Counted from the first letter of the stretch, positions 35,155 through 43,794 are shown. The stretch: DNA of 64,000 nt from Streptomyces sp. RB17 (GCF_009604455.1 NZ_WEGL01000007.1:186001-250000), one strand, 5' to 3'. The notes: generated from the sequence alone by a model not told the origin. A program made the numbers and translations.

Positions 35155-35174
35155 TGACCGCGCTTCCGCGGTCA
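35155..35174. terminator. Short convergent hairpin
   Basis: TGACCGCG (35155-35162) pairs with CGCGGTCA (35167-35174) around CTTC between convergent genes; the right arm includes the stop of the minus-strand gene. Confidence 0.6.
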
Positions 35175-35426
35175 GTGATCGCCGAGTCGCCGTATCAGCC
35201 CGGCGAAGGCGTCCTTTTCCGCGGGGGTCAGTTCCACCTTCTCCAGCGCCGGGCCGGCCTTGGGCTGGGGCGGCAGGAACGTGAGACGACGGGCAGCCGG
35301 GACCTCTCGCAGGGCCGCCGCGCGGAAGCGGCGCAACAGGCGTACGACGACGATCGCCCAGGCCACGCCGGCCAGGGTGAGGACGGCCGCGCCGGCCAGC
35401 TGGAGGGTCGAGAGATGCTCGGGCAT
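35172..35426 (-). CDS. Small single-helix membrane protein of unknown function
   Basis: 84 residues from ATG at 35426 (MPEHLSTLQLAG). One N-terminal helix (AGAAVLTLAGVAWAIVVVRLL near 10-30) is followed by a basic segment and a charged cytoplasmic tail (KVELTPAEKDAFAGLIRRLGDH). No known domain. Convergent with the DUF6227-like gene. Confidence 0.68.
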   Translation of the reverse strand: MPEHLSTLQLAGAAVLTLAGVAWAIVVVRLLRRFRAAALREVPAARRLTFLPPQPKAGPALEKVELTPAEKDAFAGLIRRLGDH

Positions 35427-35544
35427 GCACGCCAGTACACACCACGGTCCGGGACTTCGGCCCCGGACCGTGACGTATCTCGCATGTGCCGTGAACAACT
35501 CACAGCGAACTAAAGGGACAAGGCGTGGCGGGGGCGTGCGCCGG

Positions 35545-37731
35545 TCAGGCCGCCACGGGCTGCTTGGTCTCCTTCGCCGGGGCGGCCGCGTTCGCGGCGG
35601 GGTCGCTGGCCGTGGTCTCCGGGGCCTGCTTGCGCATGCCCTTGAGGAGGACGACCAGGGCCGTGGTGGCGCAGACGCCGACCGCGATGGCGACGAGGTA
35701 CAGGAAGGGGTTGCCGATCAGCGGGACCACGAAGATGCCGCCGTGCGGGGCGCGCAGGGTGGCGCCGAAGACCATCGACAGGGCTCCGGTGAGCGCGCCG
35801 CCGACCATCGACGAGGGGATCACGCGCAGCGGGTCGGCCGCCGCGAACGGGATCGCGCCCTCGGAGATGAAGGAGGCGCCCAGCACCCAGGCGGCCTTGC
35901 CGTTCTCGCGCTCGGTCTGCGTGAACAGCCTGCCGCGCACGGTGGTGGCCAGCGCCATCGCCAGCGGCGGGACCATGCCGGCCGCCATCACCGCGGCCAT
36001 GATCTTCATCGCGGAGTCACTGGGGTTGGAGACCGCGATACCGGCGGTGGCGAAGGTGTAGGCGACCTTGTTGACCGGACCGCCCAGGTCGAAGCACATC
36101 ATCAGGCCGAGCAGGGCGCCGAGCAGGATCGCGTTGGTGCCGGTGAGGCTGTTCAGCCAGTCGGTGAGGCCCTTCTGGGCGCTGGCGATGGGCTTGCCGA
36201 TGACGACGAGCATCAGGAATCCGACGATCGCCGAGGAGATCAGCGGGATCACCACGACCGGCATGATGCCGCGCACGGGCGCCGGGATCCTCACCTTCTG
36301 GATGGCCATCACGACGCCGCCGGCGATGAGACCGGCCGCGAGACCGCCGAGGAAGCCCGCATTGATGTCGAGGGCGATCGCGCCGCCGACGAAGCCGGGG
36401 ACGAGGCCGGGGCGGTCGGCCATGCCGTACGCGATGTAGCCGGCCAGGACCGGGACGAGGAACTTGAAGGCCACGCCGCCGATCTGGAAGAGCAGCGCGC
36501 CCCAGCTGTCGGTCTGCGTCCACACGAAGTGGTCCATGACCGACGGTGCCTTGTTGACCTGCCAGCCGCCGATCGCGAAGCCCACGGCGATGAGCAGGCC
36601 GCCAGCGGCGACGAACGGCACCATGTAGCTCACACCGCTCATCAGCCACCTGCGGAGCTTGGTGCCGTAGCCCTCGGTGGAGTCGCCCGCGCGCTCTACC
36701 GGGGTACCGCCCGGTGCGGGCGCCGACGCGCTCGTCTCGCCGCGCGCCGCCTTCGCGAGCACCTCCGTGATGAGTTCGGCGGGGCGGTTGATGCCCGCCT
36801 TCACTCCGACGTCGACGGTCGGCTTGCCGGCGAAGCGGTCCTTGTCGCGTACGGCGACGTCGTGCGCGAAGATCACGGCGTCCGCCGCCGCGATCACCGC
36901 CGGATCCAGCCGGGTGAAGCCGGCCGAGCCCTGTGTCTCGACGACGAGTTCGACGCCCGCCTCACGGCCCGCGTTCTCCAGGGACTCGGCGGCCATGTAG
37001 GTGTGCGCGATGCCGGTCGGGCAGGAGGTGACGGCGACGATACGGAAGGGGCGCCCGGCCGAGTCAGCGGCGGAGCCGGCGCCCGCGGAGGTCTCCGGCG
37101 CCGGGGCGGCCGCGCCCGGCGCCTGCGCCGTGGTGTCCGCCGCGGCGCCGGCGGAGGCCGCCACCGACGCCGCAGCGGAGTCTTCGGATGCGCCGGCGCC
37201 CGCAGCGCCCACGGCGCCCACAGCAGCGCCGGCTGCAGCGCGCGCGCCCTCCTCGGAAGGCGCCGCCGGCGCCTGCGCCGTGCTCGGCGTCTCGTCCCCG
37301 CGGATCAGCGCCGCCGCCGTCGCCGCGCCGGTCACCGCGCGCAGCGCCGAGGTGAACTCGGTGTTCATCAGCTGACGGGCCAGTGAGGAGAGGATCGTGA
37401 GGTGGGCGTCGTCGGCGCCGGCCGGGGCCGCGATCAGGAAGATCAGGTCGGCCGGGCCGTCCGCGGCGCCGAAGTCGATGCCGGCGGCGCTGCGGCCGAA
37501 GGCGAGGGTCGGCTCGGTGACGTGAGCGCTGCGGCAGTGCGGGATGCCGATCCCGCCGTCGAGGCCGGTGGGCATCTGGGCCTCGCGGGCGGCCACGTCG
37601 GCGAGGAAGCCCTCCAGGTCGGTCACCCGGCCCTGGGCCACCATGCGCTCGGCGAGGGCGCGCGCCGCCGCTTCCTTGGTGTCGGCGGACAGGTCGAGGT
37701 CGACCAGGTCCGCGGTGATCATGTCGCTCAT
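35545..37731 (-). CDS. fruA: Fructose-specific PTS enzyme IIABC
   Basis: 728 residues in the order IIA-IIB-IIC. IIA has the active-site His in GGIGIPHCRSAHV (His65); an Ala/Pro-rich linker spans about 147-226; IIB has the phospho-Cys in VAVTSCPTGIAHTYMAAE (Cys237); IIC begins near 345 with about nine helices. It imports fructose as fructose-1-phosphate, using HPr as phosphate donor. Its ATG overlaps the stop of the repeat ORF (ATGA at 37728-37731), which lies between fruK and fruA; in related operons fruK and fruA are normally adjacent. Confidence 0.95.
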   Translation of the reverse strand: MSDMITADLVDLDLSADTKEAAARALAERMVAQGRVTDLEGFLADVAAREAQMPTGLDGGIGIPHCRSAHVTEPTLAFGRSAAGIDFGAADGPADLIFLIAAPAGADDAHLTILSSLARQLMNTEFTSALRAVTGAATAAALIRGDETPSTAQAPAAPSEEGARAAAGAAVGAVGAAGAGASEDSAAASVAASAGAAADTTAQAPGAAAPAPETSAGAGSAADSAGRPFRIVAVTSCPTGIAHTYMAAESLENAGREAGVELVVETQGSAGFTRLDPAVIAAADAVIFAHDVAVRDKDRFAGKPTVDVGVKAGINRPAELITEVLAKAARGETSASAPAPGGTPVERAGDSTEGYGTKLRRWLMSGVSYMVPFVAAGGLLIAVGFAIGGWQVNKAPSVMDHFVWTQTDSWGALLFQIGGVAFKFLVPVLAGYIAYGMADRPGLVPGFVGGAIALDINAGFLGGLAAGLIAGGVVMAIQKVRIPAPVRGIMPVVVIPLISSAIVGFLMLVVIGKPIASAQKGLTDWLNSLTGTNAILLGALLGLMMCFDLGGPVNKVAYTFATAGIAVSNPSDSAMKIMAAVMAAGMVPPLAMALATTVRGRLFTQTERENGKAAWVLGASFISEGAIPFAAADPLRVIPSSMVGGALTGALSMVFGATLRAPHGGIFVVPLIGNPFLYLVAIAVGVCATTALVVLLKGMRKQAPETTASDPAANAAAPAKETKQPVAA

Positions 37732-38426
37732 CGCGGGCTCCTATGCACGCGTATCGCCCGGGGAGAGGGGTGGGCGGAAAGGGGGACGGGGGTGCGGTGG
37801 GGGGATGAGGCCGTTCGGGAGACGGGGCCGGGGAGACCCCGCCTCCCCAGGGCGGCACGTCGGCGGCTGGGCCGGCCGTCCGGCCCGGGGGCAGCCCGGG
37901 CCAAAGGGGAACCCTGCCGCTCCGAGACAGGCCGGGCGGACGCGTCCTGGGGTGCGGACGCGGGGTGCGCGGAGGCGGTGTACGCGGACGCGAGGTGTGC
38001 GCACACGGTGTACGCGGACGCGAGGTGGGCGCCCGGCAGACGGGTGTCAGCGCGGGTGCCGCGGAGCGCGAGGTGCCCGGACGCGAGGTGCGCAGACGCG
38101 GTGTACGCGGACGCGGTGTACGCGGACGCGGTGTACGCGGACGCGGTGTACGCGGACGCGGTGTACGCGGACGCGGTGTACGCGGACGCGGTGTGTGCGC
38201 CCGGCCGACGGGTGTCGGGGCAGGTGCCGCGGAGCGCGAGGTGCGCGCCCGGCAGACGGGTGTCAGCGCGGGTGCCGCGGAGCGCGAGGTGCGCGCCCGG
38301 CAGACGGGTGTCAGCGCGGGTGCCGCGGAGCGCGAGGTGCGCAGACGCGGCGGTGTACGCGGACGCGGTGTGTGCGCCCGGCCGACGGGTGTCAGCGCGG
38401 GTGCCGCGGAGCGCGAGGGTGTTCAT
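37728..38426 (-). CDS. Repeat ORF coupled to fruK and fruA
   Basis: ATG at 38426 overlaps the fruK stop (ATGA) and the TGA at 37728 overlaps the fruA start (ATGA), so the 232-codon frame is in phase for coupling on both sides. The product is mostly repeats: six perfect ASAYT pentads (15-bp units at 38101-38190) plus degenerate ones, and about five copies of a 16-residue unit HLALRGTRADTRLPGA (48-bp units between 38028 and 38418). A basic, Pro/Ser-rich tail follows. No known domain, signal peptide or membrane helix. Long open frames also exist on the other strand, as expected in G/C-rich repeats, so expression is uncertain. It may be only a translated linker that keeps fruA coupled. Confidence 0.45.
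   Translation of the reverse strand: MNTLALRGTRADTRRPGAHTASAYTAASAHLALRGTRADTRLPGAHLALRGTRADTRLPGAHLALRGTCPDTRRPGAHTASAYTASAYTASAYTASAYTASAYTASAYTASAHLASGHLALRGTRADTRLPGAHLASAYTVCAHLASAYTASAHPASAPQDASARPVSERQGSPLARAAPGPDGRPSRRRAALGRRGLPGPVSRTASSPHRTPVPLSAHPSPRAIRVHRSPR
38028..38418. repeat. Dispersed 48-bp repeats
   Basis: Copies carrying GCCCGGC(A/C)GACGGGTGTC followed by GTGCCGCGGAGCGCGAGG occur near 38028, 38195, 38243, 38291 and 38371; those at 38243-38290 and 38291-38338 are adjacent and nearly identical. 48 is again a multiple of three. Confidence 0.9.
38101..38190. repeat. Six perfect 15-bp tandem repeats
   Basis: GTGTACGCGGACGCG is repeated six times without change, with further degenerate copies around 37978-38025 and 38352-38366. 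The unit is a multiple of three, so copy-number change would not shift the frame of the surrounding ORF. Confidence 0.95.
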
Positions 38427-39370
38427 GACACCGGCTCCGTCAGTTCGCGGTCGAGGGGGATCTCGGCCGTGACGGTGACCGCCGACGGGTCCACGTCGGC
38501 GGGGGTCGGCATGACGCTGCCGGGGAGCTGGACGGCGGCGGCGCCGTGGGCGACGGCGGAGGCGAGGGCCTCGGGGCCGCTGCCGCCGGCGATCAGGAAG
38601 CCGGCGAGCGAGGAGTCGCCGGCACCGACGTTGCTGCGCACGGTGTCCACGCGGGCGGTGGCGAACCAGGCGCCCGCGTCCTCCACGAGGAGCTGCCCGT
38701 CCGCACCCAGGCTGGCGAGCACGGCGCCCGCGCCCATGCCGCGCACCTCCTCGGCCGCCTTGAGCGCGTCGCCCACGGTCGCCAGGGGGCGCCCCACGGC
38801 TTCCGCGAGCTCCTCGGCGTTGGGCTTCACCACGTCGGGCCGCGCGCGCAGCGCTTCCAGCAGCGCACGCCCCGAAGTGTCCAGTGCGATGCGCGCGCCC
38901 CCGGCGTGCGCCCGTGTGACCACGTCGGCGTACCACGAGGGCGCGAGCCCCCGGGGCAGGCTGCCGCAGCATGCGATCCAGTCGGCGTCGCGGGACTGCC
39001 GGCGCACGGTGTCCAGGAGGAGTTCCTGTTCGGCCTCCGACAGCTCGGGCCCCGGCGCGTTGATCTTCGTGAGCACCGCGTCGGACTCCGCGAGCGCGAT
39101 GTTCGAGCGGGTGGCTCCGGCGATCGGAACCGGCGCGACCTCGATGCCCTGCGCGTCGAGCAGCTCGGCGATGAGCGCCCCCGGCGCACCACCGAGGGGC
39201 AGGACGGCGACCGTGCGCCGGCCGGCGGCCGCGACGGCGCGCGAGACGTTCACGCCCTTGCCGCCGGGGTCCATGCGCTCCGTCTCGGCGCGGATGACCT
39301 CGCCGCGCTTGAGGGCCTGGACCTCGTAGGTGCGGTCGAGGGAGGGGTTGGGGGTGACGGTGAGGATCAT
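38423..39370 (-). CDS. fruK: 1-phosphofructokinase
   Basis: 315 residues. PfkB-family motifs: VTPNPSLDRTYEV at the start, DPGGKGVNVSRAVAAAG near 34-50, and the ATP/catalytic motif NVGAGDSSLAGFLIAGG near 252-268. It phosphorylates fructose-1-phosphate, the product of the PTS permease FruA, to fructose-1,6-bisphosphate. Its ATG overlaps the fruR stop (ATGA) and its stop overlaps the repeat ORF, so the operon is tightly coupled throughout. Confidence 0.95.
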   Translation of the reverse strand: MILTVTPNPSLDRTYEVQALKRGEVIRAETERMDPGGKGVNVSRAVAAAGRRTVAVLPLGGAPGALIAELLDAQGIEVAPVPIAGATRSNIALAESDAVLTKINAPGPELSEAEQELLLDTVRRQSRDADWIACCGSLPRGLAPSWYADVVTRAHAGGARIALDTSGRALLEALRARPDVVKPNAEELAEAVGRPLATVGDALKAAEEVRGMGAGAVLASLGADGQLLVEDAGAWFATARVDTVRSNVGAGDSSLAGFLIAGGSGPEALASAVAHGAAAVQLPGSVMPTPADVDPSAVTVTAEIPLDRELTEPVS

Positions 39371-40128
39371 GCGCGCACTACTTCCGTGCCGCCGCGCTCG
39401 ATGGCGGCGGCGTCTTCCGGGCTCAGCCCGCTGTCGGTGATCAGCAGGTCCACGTCGCCCAGGTCGCCGAAGCGGGCGAAGTGCTCCTGGCCGTGCTTGG
39501 AGGAGTCGGCCAGCAGCACCACGCGCCGGGCGGCGGCGACCGCGGCCCGCTTGACCGCGGCCTCGGCGAGGTCGGGCGTGGTCAGGCCGTGCTCGGCGGA
39601 GAAGCCGTTCGCCGCCACGAACAGCACGTCGGCGCGGATCTCGCCGTACGCGCGGAGCGCCCAGGCGTCCACGGCGGCGCGCGTACGGTGCCGTACGCGC
39701 CCCCCGACCAGATGGAGCTGGATGCCCGGGTGGTCGGCGAGGCGGGCGGCGATCGGCAGGCTGTGCGTGACGACGGTGAGGGAGGACTCCAGCGGAATCG
39801 CGGCGGCGACCCGGGCGACCGTCGTACCGGCGTCGAGGATCATCGTGCCCTCGGTCGGCAGTTCGGCGACGGCGGCCTTGGCGATGCGGTCCTTCTCGTC
39901 GGCGGCGGTGGACTCGCGCTCGGCGAGGTCCGGTTCGAAGTCCAGGCGGCCGACCGGGATGGCACCGCCGTGCACCCGGCGGACGAGGCCGGCGCGGTCG
40001 AGGGCCTTCAGATCGCGGCGGATCGTTTCCGCGGTGACCTGGAACTCCTCGGCGAGCGACAGCACGTCCACCCGGCCGCCGTCACGAGCGAGCCGGAGGA
40101 TCTCCTGCTGCCGTTCCGGTGCGTACAT
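39367..40128 (-). CDS. fruR: DeoR-family fructose operon regulator
   Basis: 253 residues from ATG at 40128. N-terminal DeoR helix-turn-helix (QQEILRLARDGGRVDVLSLAEEFQVTAETIRRDLKALDRAGLVRRVHGGA) and the C-terminal sugar-phosphate sensor with ILDAGTT near 96-102 and VVLLADSSKHG near 210-220. First gene of fruR-fruK-ORF-fruA. It presumably represses the operon until fructose-1-phosphate or fructose-1,6-bisphosphate accumulates. The upstream region 40129-40321 carries no gene; it should hold the promoter and FruR site, but I see no unambiguous palindrome. Confidence 0.93.
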   Translation of the reverse strand: MYAPERQQEILRLARDGGRVDVLSLAEEFQVTAETIRRDLKALDRAGLVRRVHGGAIPVGRLDFEPDLAERESTAADEKDRIAKAAVAELPTEGTMILDAGTTVARVAAAIPLESSLTVVTHSLPIAARLADHPGIQLHLVGGRVRHRTRAAVDAWALRAYGEIRADVLFVAANGFSAEHGLTTPDLAEAAVKRAAVAAARRVVLLADSSKHGQEHFARFGDLGDVDLLITDSGLSPEDAAAIERGGTEVVRA

Positions 40129-40321
40129 GTCCGCTCGCCTCCGACTCGATGTCCGTTCACTTCTGACTCATGCCCGAACGTGTGGTTTCAGTCGTGAGGC
40201 TACGCCTGGATTTCCGGAAAGTAAACAGGTTCGGGCCTCAATCGGACATGACCGGGCGTCCGGCCAGACAGAGGAGCACGGCAGAGGGGCACAGAGGAGC
40301 AAGCACAGAGGGGCATGCGAT

Positions 40322-40349
40322 GGGCCCGGCACCCGCAGGTGCCGGGCCC
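40322..40349 (-). terminator. Hairpin terminator of the MFS gene
   Basis: GGGCCCGGCACC at 40322-40333 pairs perfectly with 40338-40349 around CGCA, 15 bases past the MFS stop on the minus strand. Confidence 0.88.
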
Positions 40350-40363
40350 TCGTCGGGCACGAC

Positions 40364-41872
40364 TCAGTGCACCAGCTCCGGCTCGCGCGCCGGCGCCTCC
40401 GCCCCGGCTCCCTCCGCATGCTGTGCGGGCCGCTTGGGCAGGGCGGACATCAGCAGGAAGATCGCGCCCATGATCCCGGCGACCCACCACAGCGCGTGCT
40501 GGAAGGCGTGCACGAAGGCCGGGCCGACCTGGGCCGCGGCCAGCCGGTCGCCGATCTCGCCGAAGAACACCACCGACACGAGCCCCAGGCCGAGCGCGTT
40601 GCCCATCTGCTGCACCGTGTTGATCAGCCCGGACGCGGATCCGGCGTGCTCGCGCGGCACCTCCGAGAGCACCGCGTCGGTCAGCGGGGCGACGATCAGC
40701 CCCATCCCGGCGCCCATCACGAGAAGCGGCAGGGCCATCTGCCAGGAGGCGATGGCGAGGCCGAACCGGTGCGCCTCCCACAGGTAGAGCAGGACGCCCG
40801 CGGCCATGACCAGCGCGCCCGCCTGGAGCACCTTCCGCCCGAACCTCGGGACCAGCTTCTGCACCGACATCCCGGCCGCCGTGGACACCGCGAGGGAGAA
40901 CGGCACGCCGGTCAGCCCGGCCCGCAGCGGGCTCCAGCCCAGGCCGATCTGCATGTACAGCGTCCAGACCAGGAAGAAGATGCCGAGCGCGACCCCGAAG
41001 ACGGTCTGTACGGCGATGCCCGCGGCGAAGCTCTTCACCCGGAAGAGGGACAGTTCGACGAGCGGGGAACCGTCCCTGGCCGCCTTCCGTTTTTCGTACG
41101 ACACCAGCACCGCGAAGACGACGAGCGCGCCGGCCATGCAGAGGTACCCCCACAGCGGCCAGCCCAGCTCGCGGCCGCGGGTGAGCGGGTAGAGCAGCAT
41201 CAGCAGGCCCAGCGAGACCAGGGCGACACCGACGAGGTCCAGCTTCAGCGCCTTGGGGGCCTTCGATTCGGCGATGAAGCGGCGTCCGAGCAGCAGGGCG
41301 AGGACGCCGACGGGGAGGTTGATGAGGAAGATGGGGCGCCATTCGAGCCCGAAGAGGTTCCACTCCGTCAGGAGCGCGCCGAGCAGCGGTCCGGAGACCG
41401 CGCCGAGGCCGACGATCGCGCCGAACAGGCCGAACACCTTGCCGCGTTCGTGGGCGGGGAAGGTGGCGTGCACGATCGACAGCACCTGCGGCACCATCAT
41501 CGCCGCCATACCGCCCTGCAGGATGCGGGAGGCGACCAGCATCTCCGGGTTCGCGGCGAAGCCGCACAGGGCGGAGGCGAGGGTGAAGCCGCCGATACCG
41601 ATCAGGAACAGCCGCTTGCGGCCGTGGATGTCGCCGAGACGTCCGCCGGTGATCAGGCCTGCGGCGAAGGCCAGGGCGTAGCCGGCCGTTATCCACTGGA
41701 TCTGGCTGACGGTGGCGCCGGAGTCCCGCTCGATGGAGGGGATGGCGATGTTGACGATCGTCACGTCCACCAGGTCCATGAAGGCTGCGGTCATGACGAT
41801 CGCCAGCGCGAACCAGCGGCGGCGGTCACCGGATGCCCGGTGCGCACTGAGGGTCTGTTCCGTGGAGGTCAT
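40364..41872 (-). CDS. DHA2-type MFS drug exporter
   Basis: 502 residues, 14 helices expected. Motifs: DVTIVNIAIPSIERD (helix 1, motif D1), GGRLGDIHGRKRLFLIG (loop 2-3, near 76-92), GPLLGALLTEWNLFGLEWRPIFLINLP (antiporter motif C region). This is the EmrB/QacA family, which exports drugs or metabolites with protons. The divergent WYL-type regulator and an operator-like sequence between them point to ligand-induced expression. Confidence 0.92.
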   Translation of the reverse strand: MTSTEQTLSAHRASGDRRRWFALAIVMTAAFMDLVDVTIVNIAIPSIERDSGATVSQIQWITAGYALAFAAGLITGGRLGDIHGRKRLFLIGIGGFTLASALCGFAANPEMLVASRILQGGMAAMMVPQVLSIVHATFPAHERGKVFGLFGAIVGLGAVSGPLLGALLTEWNLFGLEWRPIFLINLPVGVLALLLGRRFIAESKAPKALKLDLVGVALVSLGLLMLLYPLTRGRELGWPLWGYLCMAGALVVFAVLVSYEKRKAARDGSPLVELSLFRVKSFAAGIAVQTVFGVALGIFFLVWTLYMQIGLGWSPLRAGLTGVPFSLAVSTAAGMSVQKLVPRFGRKVLQAGALVMAAGVLLYLWEAHRFGLAIASWQMALPLLVMGAGMGLIVAPLTDAVLSEVPREHAGSASGLINTVQQMGNALGLGLVSVVFFGEIGDRLAAAQVGPAFVHAFQHALWWVAGIMGAIFLLMSALPKRPAQHAEGAGAEAPAREPELVH

Positions 41873-41893
41873 GCCCTCAAGCTAGGACCCCAT

Positions 41894-41912
41894 TAGGTCA
41901 GATCATGTCCTA
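41894..41912. promoter_or_regulatory. Inverted repeat between MFS and WYL genes
   Basis: TAGGTCA-GATCA-TGTCCTA is an inverted repeat with one mismatch, and a further TAGGACC lies ten bases to the left. It sits in the 50-base gap between divergent starts and must overlap at least one promoter; probable binding site of the WYL regulator. Confidence 0.6.
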
Positions 41913-41922
41913 GTGGTGGGGC

Positions 41923-42924
41923 ATGCTCGAAAGCATGACGACGGACACACCGGCACGGCTGCTGCAGCTCCTGTCGCTCCTCCAGACGCCGCGCGAGTGG
42001 CCCGGCGGTGAGCTGGCCGAGCGGCTCGGGGTCTCCCGGCGTACCGTGCGGCGGGACATCGACCGGTTGCGGGAGCTGGGCTATCCGGTGCAGGCCGCCA
42101 GGGGCGCGGACGGCGGATACCGGCTGGTCGCCGGCAAGGCTCTGCCGCCGCTGGTGCTGGACGACGAGGAGGCGGTGGCGATCGCGGTGGGGCTGCGGGC
42201 CGGGGCCGGACACGCGGTGGAGGGCGTGGACGAGGCGTCCGTGCGGGCGCTGGCCAAGCTGGAGCAGGTGCTGCCGGCCCGGCTGCGCCACCGGGTGTCC
42301 ACGCTCCAGGCCGCGACGACACCGCTGACCAGCGGGGACGGGCCGACCATCGCGCCGGAGACGCTGACCGTGATGGCCTCGACGGTGGCGGGGCACGAGC
42401 GGCTGCGGTTCGCCTACCGCGACCGGGACGGCAGCGAGTCACGACGGCTGACCGAGCCGCACCGGCTGGTGTCGACCGGGCGGCGGTGGTATCTCGTCGC
42501 CTACGACCTCGACCGCGGCGACTGGCGGACCTTCCGGGTGGACCGGGTGAGCCAGCCGTTCGCGACCGGAGTCCGCTTCGCGCCACGGGAGTTGCCGACC
42601 GGCAGCGCGGCGGAGTACCTGCGGCAGTCCATCCAGCGGCGGCAGGAGATATACGAGTTCGCGGTGCGGTTCGCCGCGCCGGCGGAGCGGGTCTCCGCGC
42701 GCTTGCCGGCGCGGCTCGGGATGCCGGAGGACGACGGTGAGGGCGGGTGTGTGCTGCGGGGCACCTGCGGGGATCCGCTGGAGTGGCTGGCGGTGCGACT
42801 GGCGATGGCGGGGTGCGAGTTCACGGTGCGGGAGCCGAGTGAACTGCTGGAGCAAGTACGGGAGTTGGGCGGGCGACTCAGTCGGGCCGGCGCGGATGTT
42901 CCCGAGGAGGGAGCCCTTCGGTGA
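41923..42924 (+). CDS. WYL-domain helix-turn-helix regulator
   Basis: 333 residues from ATG at 41923 (a second ATG at 41935). N-terminal DeoR-like winged helix (RLLQLLSLLQTPREWPGGELAERLGVSRRTVRRDIDRLRELGYPV), the ligand-binding WYL core (LRFAYRDRDG, HRLVSTGRRWYLVAYDLDRGDWRTFRVDR) near 155-205, and a C-terminal WCX-like extension. These regulators sense nucleic acids or small molecules. Divergent from the DHA2 exporter. Its 3' end overlaps the convergent TetR gene by 47 bases. Confidence 0.92.
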   Translation: MLESMTTDTPARLLQLLSLLQTPREWPGGELAERLGVSRRTVRRDIDRLRELGYPVQAARGADGGYRLVAGKALPPLVLDDEEAVAIAVGLRAGAGHAVEGVDEASVRALAKLEQVLPARLRHRVSTLQAATTPLTSGDGPTIAPETLTVMASTVAGHERLRFAYRDRDGSESRRLTEPHRLVSTGRRWYLVAYDLDRGDWRTFRVDRVSQPFATGVRFAPRELPTGSAAEYLRQSIQRRQEIYEFAVRFAAPAERVSARLPARLGMPEDDGEGGCVLRGTCGDPLEWLAVRLAMAGCEFTVREPSELLEQVRELGGRLSRAGADVPEEGALR

Positions 42925-43717
42925 CGGCCCGGCCCGCCCCGTCGCCCCACCCGAAGCCGCGCAGGGATGCGAGGTTGCGCAGGGCCAGGACCGCGGGACC
43001 TTCCGGGCCGGTGGGCGGGGCGGAGGTGGTGGCCCAGGACTCCACCGCCACGCGGACGGCGGCGCCGGCGACGGCCGCGGCGAAGCGGAGGTCGGGGGTG
43101 GCCGGTGCGGGGGGCGTGGGCCCCGGGACACCGTTGCCGCGCCGCTCTCCGGCTGCGTCGGCCCGACCGTTTCCGGGACGTCCGACTCCTTCGCGCCCGG
43201 CGCCGGTTGCGGTGATCCGGTTCGCGAGGATCTCGGCCAGGGTCCGCTCCGACGCCTGGCACACCTCTGCCCAGACCTTGCGCAGGGCGGGACTGTCGTC
43301 GGCCAGGCGGATCAGGGTGCGGACCCATTCCCAGGACGCTGCCGAGACACCGGCCCCGGGGGTGAGGGTGTGCCGTACGGCGTGCTCCAGGGCCTCGGGG
43401 ACGTCGAGGTGGGCGGGGGCCGAGCGGACCGCTTCCGCCCAGCGCTGGGCACCTGCCGCGTAGAGCGGGGCGACCGCTTCCTCCTTGGTGGCGAAGTAGC
43501 GGTAGAAGGTGCGCGGTGCGATGCCCGCGGCCTGTGCGATGTCCTCGGCGCGGGTCGCCCGCAGACCCTGCCGGACGAACAGGGCGGCCGCCGCCCGGGC
43601 GATCTCCGTCCGGGTCTCGGCCTTCCGCCGCTCGGTCAGCGAGAGCGGCGCGGAGGCGGAAAGCGGCTGGTGGGCGTTGCTGGAGGTCGTGCCGGTGGTG
43701 CCGGGGGTGGTGCTCAT
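42878..43717 (-). CDS. TetR-family regulator next to hrdD
   Basis: 279 residues from ATG at 43717. A Thr/Ser-rich N-terminus of about 25 residues precedes the helix-turn-helix (RTEIARAAAALFVRQGLRATRAEDIAQAAGIAPRTFYRYFATKEEAV). A Gly/Arg/Pro-rich insertion near 175-205 splits the ligand domain. Position two genes from hrdD and the DHA2/WYL pair suggest it corresponds to SCO3201 of S. coelicolor, a TetR protein reported to repress antibiotic production and development when overexpressed; I infer that from synteny alone. A perfect palindrome lies 20 bases upstream of the start. Confidence 0.88.
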   Translation of the reverse strand: MSTTPGTTGTTSSNAHQPLSASAPLSLTERRKAETRTEIARAAAALFVRQGLRATRAEDIAQAAGIAPRTFYRYFATKEEAVAPLYAAGAQRWAEAVRSAPAHLDVPEALEHAVRHTLTPGAGVSAASWEWVRTLIRLADDSPALRKVWAEVCQASERTLAEILANRITATGAGREGVGRPGNGRADAAGERRGNGVPGPTPPAPATPDLRFAAAVAGAAVRVAVESWATTSAPPTGPEGPAVLALRNLASLRGFGWGDGAGRAVTEGLPPREHPRRPD

Positions 43718-43737
43718 CTCGGCAGGCTATGCCCATG

Positions 43738-43752
43738 TGGCAGAATCTGCCA
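43738..43752. promoter_or_regulatory. Perfect palindrome upstream of the TetR gene
   Basis: TGGCAGA-A-TCTGCCA: 7-bp arms around one base, 21 bases before the ATG. Ideal position for autorepression by the TetR protein. Confidence 0.75.
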
Positions 43753-43755
43753 TCC

Positions 43756-43794
43756 GACGGTCCACCCCGGGGTTCAGGTACGGGGTGGACCGTC
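43756..43794. other. 14-bp hairpin in the TetR upstream region
   Basis: GACGGTCCACCCCG (43756-43769) pairs with CGGGGTGGACCGTC (43781-43794). It lies upstream of the TetR promoter and could stop read-through from hrdD as a second terminator. 43795-43978 shows no gene. Confidence 0.6.

Noticed and set aside
38101..38190. CRISPR array
   Set aside because: Units are contiguous 15-mers without unique spacers, leader or cas genes.
37402..39329. Plus-strand frames with VYADA or GRGVRGRGV repeats across the fru repeats
   Set aside because: They run antisense into fruA or fruK, lack ribosome sites and are explained by the repeat composition.
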